DNA of 18,870 bases from DAOUEG01 sp964595455 (lineage in GTDB: Bacteria > Chloroflexota > Dehalococcoidia > Dehalococcoidales > RBG-16-60-22), in the NCBI GenBank assembly GCA_964595455.1, contig CAZQQL010000063.1, positions 1 through 18,870 on the forward strand, given 5' to 3'. A program made the translations under genes and the position numbers. How positions within the stretch are numbered: the stretch's first letter is position 1; the number at the start of each line of letters is the position of its first letter. The notes below the pieces were generated by a model that worked only from the letters and a program-made list of their open reading frames with translations, ran no database searches and was not told the origin of the DNA. Of the stretch, positions 12,677-18,870 are shown in pieces.

Positions 12677-15448
12677 ATGAAGAATTTGAGATTGTTACGG
12701 CGCAGCTTCCACGGAGACCAGGCCGGTCAGGCACTGATACTGGTCCTTATCCTGCTGGTCATCGGCAGCACCATGCTCGTGCCGGCGCTGGCCCTGTCAC
12801 GGGACGCCGCGAGAGCCAACCGCCCGTATGAGATGAAGACCACGGAGTTGTATACCGCGGACGCCGGCATCGAGGACGGTCTCTGGCGCATCAAATATGA
12901 GTTCTTCGGCGTCGGCTATGACGCCTACGATTTCGACACCGTCTACCAGTACCAGACCGAAGACGTCAACGGCAGGACCGCCAACCTGACCATCGAGAAT
13001 GTATGGATACCCACCAACGTCACGCTGGCCGGCTGCGGGCTGGATGCCGATGACGCCCGCGCCATCATCGATGATGAAATCCTGGTGGTCACCGGCTCTC
13101 CCGGCGTCAGTCCTTCCTTCCCGTACGCCGTCAAGATAGACTATGATCCCTCCAAGCGGGACGATTATGACCCTGCCGTCAGCGAAAACCTGTGTGTAAC
13201 ATCCATCGGCGTCTGGCTTCCCCAGGGGTTCACCTACACCGCGGAATCGAGCCCCCTGGATGACCCCGTCAACGCCTTCGAGCCCTATTACGCGGATGAT
13301 ACGGAAACCGGGGAATGCCCCGGCGGCACATACGTAGTCTGGAATTACAGCTATCCTTATCCCCTGTTTACGGAACTACCGGGAGTTGATACGGAAAGCC
13401 TGCCCATGACCGCCCAGATAGATTTCTACTACTCGCCGCCCAGCGGAGAACCCAACGCCCTGCCCACTGCCGTCGCCTGGTTGACGACGCAACTGCAGGA
13501 CGGCTCCGCCAGCGATTATCCGGTCTCCTGGGACGTGGATACGCGCTTCTTCAAGATCACGTCTCTCAGCGGGGACACCCAGATCCAGGCCTACGCTTCC
13601 AAGTGCGAGATGCGGGAACTCGGCGACGCTACCAACGGAGATTATGTTGCCATCGGGAATTCGCTCATGCTCGATAACTATTATCCCTACGACAAGCGCG
13701 ATACGCTCCTGTCATCGAGTTCAGATGAAGTGGACAGCATACCGGCAGACGGAGACGCATCCAACGCTATCCTCTACTGGACCGGCTGGCGCGACGATGC
13801 GTATATCAACACCGTTTTTACCGATCCCTGCACCTCGCTGGATAACTGGAGCACCGCAAACACGAGCGATTGGAGCCAGGTCAGCGGTACGCTCCAAGGC
13901 ACGTATTCAGACGGCAGCGATGCGGCGCACCTGCTTACCCTATCTGCTGCACAGGATTTCAGTTCTTACGTCCCCGGCACGGTGCTCTTGAGCTGGGACC
14001 AGGAGACATCCGCTATAGTGTTTTCGGATGGTTGTAGCGACTTCGGTAACTGGACGGCGGGGAGCGCCTGGAGCTACGATGGACGTTTTATCGGTAATAA
14101 CAATCCCGGTGGAGATGACGCTCGCCTCTCAATGAGTGATTCTATCGATTTGAGCATGTTTACTCCCGGTAGTGTCACTATCTCCTGGGAGCAGAGTGAG
14201 GGAGGCCGTCTGGAGGAATACGATATTTTGTATTATGCTTTTTCCTCGGATAATGGCTCTTCCTGGAGCACGAATGAAGAAGCTTTTCACGATGATAACC
14301 CAAGTTCTTCGAAAGCCGTTGATATTCCGGCGGAATACCTGACAGACCAGTTCAAGATGAGGTTCGAACTGGCCGGTTTCGATAGTACGGAGTATTGCTA
14401 TATCGACAATATCAAGGTATCGTTCGATTTTCCGGAAACGGGCGGGCTCGATTTTTCGCTCTCGAGCGACGGCGGCGCCCACTGGAGCGAAAATGTCGAA
14501 GCCTTCCGCGGAGAAGAAGACGATACATTCCTGTATTACTTGCCTGCTGTTTATACATCCAGCATTTTTAAGGTCCGTTTCCAAACGGTAGGATTGACCA
14601 TACCCTGCGCCAAGGTCTATCTCGATAACATCAAGGTCCGGGTCCTGCTGGCGGATAACACCGTCTCCTTCGAGATAGAAGCCGATGGCGATTCTTACTC
14701 AACCAACGTTACCGCGGAATCCACGTCCGTCCTGCTGACCTCCGCCGGTTCCGCCGGTTTCGCCTTCGCCTGCCACACGGATGTTACAGACCTTGTCATA
14801 GCCCACGCGGAAAATACTACCGACGGTCATCGCACGGGGAACGCCGTATATACCGTGGGAGACCTCAACCTTACTTCCGGGGACCTTCAGCAGTATCTCT
14901 CCCATGCCGGGTGGTCATTGGTCATCGTCTATAATAGCCCCTCCACCGCCGGGCACTATTTGTACCTGTATGACTACTTCGCCCATAACGGCGGCGGCGT
15001 CAATCTCGACTTCGACTGGGACGGCGTCCCCGGCGGGGATGTGACGGACTTCATCATCCCCGAGCCGATCCGGGACAAGAACGGGAACATTATCGAAGAG
15101 GTGGCCGCCCGCATAACCTGCTTCATCGGCGAGGGCGACAGTAACTATGACGATGACAACTTGAAAATGACCGGCCAGCAATCCTTTAAGTACATATATC
15201 TCTCCAACAGTGCCAGCCCGTGGAACAACATATGGAACAGCGCTTCACCGGGCATGAGTTATCCGGGTGTGGACGTGGACACCTTCGAAGTACTCTGGAC
15301 GGATGACATCCTTCGCCCCGGTGATACAAGCCTGCACCTCGATATGAACTCCGGGACAGACGCCTGGAACTTCATCTACCTCATCATCTCCGTCCGCAGC
15401 GAGACCCTCACCAGCGGCACGACGCACTACTTCATCAACCGGTATTAG
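12677..15448 (+). CDS. PilX/GspK-like tip protein with large adhesin-like region and nested jelly-roll modules
   Basis: The 923-residue protein starts with a short basic leader and GQALILVLILLVIGSTML (17-34), a prepilin-like helix lacking Glu at +5, as in GspK/PilX. ELYTADAGIEDGLWR (57-71), the PilX N-terminal motif, follows. The large remainder is Asp/Ser/Tyr-rich, beta-type and presumably extracellular. Between 381 and 656 are two related modules of about 140 residues. Each runs from F(T/S)D.C...NW through SW(D/E)Q, then FSSD(N/G)G..WS, to (I/L)DNIKV, reminiscent of MAM/lectin-like jelly rolls. The second copy (about 445-587) seems to lie inside the first, splitting it after SWDQET (444) and resuming at TGGLDF (588). 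The inserted DNA is about 48% GC by hand count, against about 57% just upstream. This would be the tip adhesin of the prepilin set. Ligand unknown. No clear ribosome site; probably coupled to the gene 5 bp upstream. Confidence 0.8.
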   Translation: MKNLRLLRRSFHGDQAGQALILVLILLVIGSTMLVPALALSRDAARANRPYEMKTTELYTADAGIEDGLWRIKYEFFGVGYDAYDFDTVYQYQTEDVNGRTANLTIENVWIPTNVTLAGCGLDADDARAIIDDEILVVTGSPGVSPSFPYAVKIDYDPSKRDDYDPAVSENLCVTSIGVWLPQGFTYTAESSPLDDPVNAFEPYYADDTETGECPGGTYVVWNYSYPYPLFTELPGVDTESLPMTAQIDFYYSPPSGEPNALPTAVAWLTTQLQDGSASDYPVSWDVDTRFFKITSLSGDTQIQAYASKCEMRELGDATNGDYVAIGNSLMLDNYYPYDKRDTLLSSSSDEVDSIPADGDASNAILYWTGWRDDAYINTVFTDPCTSLDNWSTANTSDWSQVSGTLQGTYSDGSDAAHLLTLSAAQDFSSYVPGTVLLSWDQETSAIVFSDGCSDFGNWTAGSAWSYDGRFIGNNNPGGDDARLSMSDSIDLSMFTPGSVTISWEQSEGGRLEEYDILYYAFSSDNGSSWSTNEEAFHDDNPSSSKAVDIPAEYLTDQFKMRFELAGFDSTEYCYIDNIKVSFDFPETGGLDFSLSSDGGAHWSENVEAFRGEEDDTFLYYLPAVYTSSIFKVRFQTVGLTIPCAKVYLDNIKVRVLLADNTVSFEIEADGDSYSTNVTAESTSVLLTSAGSAGFAFACHTDVTDLVIAHAENTTDGHRTGNAVYTVGDLNLTSGDLQQYLSHAGWSLVIVYNSPSTAGHYLYLYDYFAHNGGGVNLDFDWDGVPGGDVTDFIIPEPIRDKNGNIIEEVAARITCFIGEGDSNYDDDNLKMTGQQSFKYIYLSNSASPWNNIWNSASPGMSYPGVDVDTFEVLWTDDILRPGDTSLHLDMNSGTDAWNFIYLIISVRSETLTSGTTHYFINRY
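14009..14437 (+). repeat. inserted copy of the jelly-roll module within the PilX-like gene
   Basis: This in-frame segment (residues 445-587) encodes a full module from FSDGC to IDNIKVSFDFPE. Removing it would join SWDQET to GGLDFSLSSDGG and restore an uninterrupted module with the same layout, ending LDNIKV. The outer (about 140) and inner (about 143) modules have nearly the same length. Protein similarity is clear but DNA identity is low, so the event is not recent, or the copy came from a related gene. Confidence 0.55.
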
Positions 15449-15510
15449 CACGGATAGCTGAGATGGGTAGTTACAATGACAGAACTGTCGGCAGGATTTT
15501 TAAAGGCGCA

Positions 15511-15563
15511 GTTTTGACCTTTGAACTGTGATTTTGAGCTTTGAGTTCTGAGTTTTGAGTTTG
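15511..15563. repeat. low-complexity TTTTGA/CTTTGA-type repeat
   Basis: Short imperfect units such as GTTTTGA, CTTTGA, ATTTTGAG, CTTTGAG and GTTTTGAG recur about seven times over 53 bp between the convergent prepilin and exporter operons. No coding potential is seen. There is no clear terminator hairpin in the surrounding 15449-15595 gap. Confidence 0.6.
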
Positions 15564-15595
15564 TACTACGGCAAGCTCACCATAAGCAACCGCCA

Positions 15596-16075
15596 TCAAG
15601 ACTGATTGCGCCGCGCCTCTATCTCATAAAGCTTCGTCACGGCGTACTTGACGTATCCCGGGCAGATGCGGGTAAACAGGTCTGAACCCCTGGCGGCTTC
15701 CAGCGCCCCCGGCCGGGAAAGGTCCACGCCGGTCAAGGTCAAACAGTCGATCGCCCCGAACTTCTCGCGGAAGCTGTTCACGAACTCCTGTGTTTCCTTT
15801 TCCATGGCGGCATCTTCCCGCTCCGCCCGTTCCCTGTCTCCCGGCGGGCAGCGGTGGCGGAGTCCCAGGCAGACTGCGCCGGCTGAGACGGCGCCGCACG
15901 GCCCGGTCTGGATGCCGGCCAGGCCTCCCCGGAACGCCATGGCCGCCCAGAGGAAATCAGGATTATCGAACCCGTAGGCCTCGGCCATCACCTTCATCAG
16001 GGTGGGGCCACAGTGATTGCCCGTCCTCATGGAACTTTCTACCTTTTCCAGGGCTTCTTCGAGACTTATCTTCAT
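15596..16075 (-). CDS. C_GCAxxG_C_C family protein
   Basis: The 159-residue soluble protein has the cysteine pattern of the C_GCAxxG_C_C family (probable redox-active or metal-binding proteins). It has Cys22 in NHCGPTLM, the core GPCGAVSAGAVC (58-69) with Cys60 and Cys69, Cys111 in IDCLTLTGVDL, and Cys138 in RICPGYV. The helix preceding the core, FLWAAMAFRGGLAGIQTG (41-58), fits the usual A.GFGGGM segment. Its biochemical role is unknown in general; members often sit beside transporters or redox genes. A central stretch rich in Glu/Arg (about 79-96) is specific to this copy. The ATG at 16075 follows a GGGG-rich ribosome site. It lies 9 bp after the last permease gene of the ABC exporter, so it is the final gene of that operon. 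Confidence 0.78.
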   Translation of the reverse strand: MKISLEEALEKVESSMRTGNHCGPTLMKVMAEAYGFDNPDFLWAAMAFRGGLAGIQTGPCGAVSAGAVCLGLRHRCPPGDRERAEREDAAMEKETQEFVNSFREKFGAIDCLTLTGVDLSRPGALEAARGSDLFTRICPGYVKYAVTKLYEIEARRNQS

Positions 16076-16084
16076 CCTGTCCCC

Positions 16085-17332
16085 TTACGTCGCGCTGACC
16101 CGGAACCTCAGTATCGCGATGACCCCAAAGACGATGGCAAAGCCCAGCAGCGCCAGCATGCCCGGCACCGCCGCCCCGAAGTCCGCTCCATACAGCATCA
16201 GCCTGTTGAAGCCATCCGTCGCCCAGGCGTGCGGCGATATCTTGGCTACGTTCTGCAGCCACTGCGGGTACAGGAACAGCGGCCACCAGCACCCACCCAG
16301 CGGCGCCAGTACCAGTGAGGTGATGACGCCCAGGGAACTGGCCGAACGCGCTGTTTTAGCCAGCGTCGCCAGCATCAGCGCGAACGCGGATGACATGATG
16401 ACCATGAGGATCGACAGCAGGATAACCCCGGCCGGCGATATCCCCAGGTCCACGTTGAACGCCAGGATGCCGACCACCCAGAAAATGATGATCTGGACGA
16501 TGCCCTTGAGCGTTATACCGGTGAATATCCCGCCCAGGATGGCCTCGCGCCGCACGGATGTGGAGAGCAGCCGCTCCATGGTGTGGTTGGCCCGCTCCCG
16601 CACGATCATCTCGGAAGAAAGCGCCGCGGCAAAGAACACGAACATCACCAGGTAACCCGGTATGACGAAATTGGAGGCATTGACCGCTTCCACATCGCCC
16701 ACATCCTCTATGCGGTAGGTGACGTACTGCGGGCTGTCTGAGCCCCGCTCAAAAAGACGGGAAATAATACCCTGCACGGCCTCGTTAATGCTCGCCTGGT
16801 CCTGTGCTACCTCACCGTTCCTGATGAGCAGCTCCATGCTGGCCTGGATGACCGCCTGGTCCGCCATGATCTCCGAGGCCAGTCCGGACGCCAGGCCGAG
16901 CAGGCCCGCCCGGTAATCGACGGTCTCCGGGTCCGTGTACACGAGCAGGTCCGTTCTCTGCTGGCTGTACAGCGCCTCGGTGAAGTCCGCCGGGAACGCG
17001 ATGAACCCCGGAATGGTCCCGTTGTCCACCGATGCCCGCGCGGCCTCATAGTCCCGGAGCCAGACTATCTCCGGCTGGCCGGGCGGCAACTGGGAAACAT
17101 CCCCGGTCTCCATCGCGCCGAGAATATCATGGCTGATACCGCCCGCCGGCTCCCGCGTGGTGAGGTACATGGTCATCCGCGAATCGCCGCCGCTGACGTC
17201 ACCCAGCAGGAAGTTGAAAAGAACCATGAACAGGAACGGGAAGACGATGAAGAAAAATATGGACGTCCGGTCCGTCGCAAATACCTTGAGGTCCTTGACG
17301 GCAATGAACCAGACCTGTTTCAGTGATTTCAT
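16085..17332 (-). CDS. ABC-2 type exporter permease (second subunit)
   Basis: The 415-residue membrane protein has the ABC-2 (DrrB/YhiH-like) layout. A first helix lies at about 24-44 (FFFIVFPFLFMVLFNFL). A large extracytoplasmic domain follows at about 46-235, containing a predicted helical part around 150-200. A C-terminal bundle of about five helices starts near 242, with the cytoplasmic loop VRERANHTMERLLSTSVRR between the first two. That E-R-x-x-x-T-x-E-R-L-L segment is the hallmark of ABC2_membrane_3 permeases and contacts the ATPase. Its start overlaps the stop of the other permease by 4 bp (ATGA), so the two are probably made in equal amounts as a heterodimer. The substrate is not predictable; related systems export drugs, lipids or natural products. 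Confidence 0.88.
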   Translation of the reverse strand: MKSLKQVWFIAVKDLKVFATDRTSIFFFIVFPFLFMVLFNFLLGDVSGGDSRMTMYLTTREPAGGISHDILGAMETGDVSQLPPGQPEIVWLRDYEAARASVDNGTIPGFIAFPADFTEALYSQQRTDLLVYTDPETVDYRAGLLGLASGLASEIMADQAVIQASMELLIRNGEVAQDQASINEAVQGIISRLFERGSDSPQYVTYRIEDVGDVEAVNASNFVIPGYLVMFVFFAAALSSEMIVRERANHTMERLLSTSVRREAILGGIFTGITLKGIVQIIIFWVVGILAFNVDLGISPAGVILLSILMVIMSSAFALMLATLAKTARSASSLGVITSLVLAPLGGCWWPLFLYPQWLQNVAKISPHAWATDGFNRLMLYGADFGAAVPGMLALLGFAIVFGVIAILRFRVSAT

Positions 17333-18516
17333 CGGCCTTTACCCCCGGGGACGGCCCTGAAGACGAGCCGGCTGACGATAAGACCGACGACGCCGATACC
17401 GGCCAGGACAACGAGCTCCATCCAGGTATCCCCAAGCGCTCCGCCCTCGGTTATCACCGTGCGGAGGGCTTCATTGGCGTACGTGTTGATGGATATCCTG
17501 CTGATGCTGTCCAGGAACGAACCTTCCGGGATTCCGAAGAACGTGCCGCCGAGCATGACCATCACCATGGTGACAACCACGCCGATCCAGCTCGCACCGT
17601 CCTCGCTGCGCGCCACGGCGGCGATGATCATGCCCAGGGATGTCGCCGCGGCCGTGAATATCAATGCGATAAAAAGAGACACCAGGAAGGAAACCGGCGT
17701 GAACATCTGGAATACCGCGTAAGCAAGGCCCATCAATATCACCGTCTGGATAAATCCGCGCCCGATGAAAGAAAGGTATTTTCCCAAGAACATCTGGCCC
17801 ACACTCAAACGGGTGGTCAGCAGCCGCTCCAGCGTGCCCCTCCGCCGCTCCTGGACGATGGCGCTGGCGCCGAGCGTCATGGCAAACAGGACATACATCG
17901 TCACGATGCCGGGCAGGTATTGCACGATGAAGTCCGGGCTGGCTTCCCCCACCGTCTCTTCCTGCACGCGGATGGCGGGATTGGCGGCGGAATTCTCGAG
18001 CACCTGTGCGACCACCGCCTGTATCTGGGCCCCGGAAATGTCCGTGCCCTCCAAAATAGCTGTTACATCGTCCCGTATCCGGTACTGCTGGCTTATCCCG
18101 TCCCCGATGCTGCGGACGATGCTGCCCAGTATCTGGCCTTCCTGCCCGCCGTTCCCGCGCTGCCGGAAGATAACCTCAGCCGGCTGGCCGGCCTGCAGGG
18201 ACGCCGTGAACCCTTCCGGGATGACCGTAACGAAGGTTATGTCCGAGCGGTCCAGCTTGGCTTCGGCGTCCTCTGGTGGCAATATCTCCACCGTCACGCC
18301 TTCGACGGATTCCAGGGAGTCGATTAACTGCGCCGCCATGGCGCCGTTGTCCCGGTCGACCACGTAGGCGGTGGCGTTGAATACCGTATCGCCGCTGAAC
18401 GCCCCGTACATCAGGGCAAAGGTCACGATGGGCAGCAACAGGCTGAAAGCGAGGTCGCCCTTGTCCTGCAGATACAGCTTGATCTCGTTGAGGGTGATAT
18501 AGAGAGCGCGTTTCAT
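17329..18516 (-). CDS. ABC-2 type exporter permease (first subunit)
   Basis: The 395-residue membrane protein shares its architecture with the next permease but is not closely similar in sequence. Helix 1 lies at about 22-40 and an extracytoplasmic domain at about 42-200, including DITFVTVIPEGFTASLQAGQ, a segment typical of this family. Five C-terminal helices start near 205, with the coupling loop VQERRRGTLERLLTTRLS. It begins 7 bp after the ATPase stop and overlaps the next gene by 4 bp, so ATPase and two permeases are tightly coupled. Together they should form one ATP-driven exporter in the cytoplasmic membrane. The ABC2_membrane_3 family call is firm; cargo is unknown. Confidence 0.88.
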   Translation of the reverse strand: MKRALYITLNEIKLYLQDKGDLAFSLLLPIVTFALMYGAFSGDTVFNATAYVVDRDNGAMAAQLIDSLESVEGVTVEILPPEDAEAKLDRSDITFVTVIPEGFTASLQAGQPAEVIFRQRGNGGQEGQILGSIVRSIGDGISQQYRIRDDVTAILEGTDISGAQIQAVVAQVLENSAANPAIRVQEETVGEASPDFIVQYLPGIVTMYVLFAMTLGASAIVQERRRGTLERLLTTRLSVGQMFLGKYLSFIGRGFIQTVILMGLAYAVFQMFTPVSFLVSLFIALIFTAAATSLGMIIAAVARSEDGASWIGVVVTMVMVMLGGTFFGIPEGSFLDSISRISINTYANEALRTVITEGGALGDTWMELVVLAGIGVVGLIVSRLVFRAVPGGKGR

Positions 18517-18523
18517 CCGGCCG

Positions 18524-18870
18524 TCAATCCCTCAGGCTCCGGCCGGTCAGATTGAGGAAGACGTCCTCCAGCGTGACACGCTCCGGGTCCCCGATACGCG
18601 CCTTGAGCTGGCGCGGGGTATCCGAGGCGATTATCTGGCCGCCGTCCATGACGGCCACCCGGTTGCAGAGCCGGTCCGCCTCCTCCATGTAGTGCGTCGT
18701 ATAGAGCACCGTCATCCCCTGCTTTTGCAGGTTCAGGATGTTCTCGTAGATGTGGTTGCGGGACTGTGGATCGATGCCTACGGTCGGCTCGTCCAGGAAG
18801 AGGAGCTTGGGGCTGCCCATGAGCGCGATAGCCAGGTTGATGCGCCGCTTCATGCCGCCGGAGAACTTGG
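18524..18870 (-). CDS. ABC exporter ATP-binding subunit (5' part outside window)
   Basis: Only the last 115 or so residues are visible. The fragment opens with the ABC signature FSGGMKRR, then Walker B LLFLDEPTVGIDP with the catalytic Glu, and the H-loop His in LYTTHYMEEADRLC. It ends VTLEDVFLNLTGRSLRD, the DrrA-type C-terminal helix common in ABC-2 exporters. The Walker A half lies beyond the window edge. The gene reads leftward into the two permeases with a 7-bp gap, and powers export through them. A regulator, often TetR-type in such operons, may lie upstream, outside what can be seen. Confidence 0.9.
   Translation of the reverse strand, partial: KFSGGMKRRINLAIALMGSPKLLFLDEPTVGIDPQSRNHIYENILNLQKQGMTVLYTTHYMEEADRLCNRVAVMDGGQIIASDTPRQLKARIGDPERVTLEDVFLNLTGRSLRD

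Noticed and set aside
15511..15563. CRISPR-like or direct-repeat array
   Set aside because: Units are only 6-8 bases, imperfect and without spacers; it is low-complexity sequence.

Overview
The window is a GC-rich (about 60% by eye), densely packed bacterial chromosome segment with no rRNA, tRNA, CRISPR array, transposase or phage gene that I can see. The gene content is a LarA-type enzyme without its cofactor genes, a stand-alone bicupin, a C_GCAxxG_C_C family protein, PAS-rich soluble signalling proteins and type IV prepilins. This resembles anaerobic bacteria, possibly Chloroflexota/Dehalococcoidia. That placement is an inference from family resemblance only; no phylogenetic marker is present.

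Left part (1-6266), metabolic genes. A truncated cinA-like gene reads leftward out of the window. Its C-terminal amidase domain appears to have lost its catalytic residues. A 315-bp gap carries a promoter for cinA and a 117-bp folded repeat with imperfect terminal inverted repeats, resembling a MITE. Next come a rightward two-gene unit (MFS transporter, then a divergent pyruvate kinase) and a bicupin gene with its own strong sigma70-type promoter. The bicupin gene is closed by an intrinsic terminator that lies between it and a convergent LarA-family gene with a TTG start.

Middle part (6441-15448), all rightward: signalling followed by surface structure. A soluble histidine kinase with eight PAS modules overlaps by 4 bp a single-domain receiver whose acidic pocket is altered. 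A receiver/HD-GYP protein in which the GYP signature reads GLN follows. After a gap of about 150 bp come three type IV prepilin-like genes (PilV/GspI-like, PilW/GspJ-like, PilX/GspK-like). The last encodes a 923-residue protein with two jelly-roll-like modules, one apparently inserted inside the other and with lower GC. The layout suggests phospho-signalling, perhaps through cyclic-di-GMP turnover, linked to a pseudopilus tip or adhesin, but nothing in the sequence proves the link.

Right part (15596-18870), all leftward: an ABC-2 exporter (ATPase, cut by the window edge, and two permeases) and a C_GCAxxG_C_C protein form a tight operon. It converges on the prepilin operon across about 150 bp that contain a T/G-rich low-complexity repeat.

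The most notable observations are the nested domain in the PilX-like protein, the chain of altered signalling residues (receiver EKE, HD-GLN), and the degenerate CinA amidase domain.
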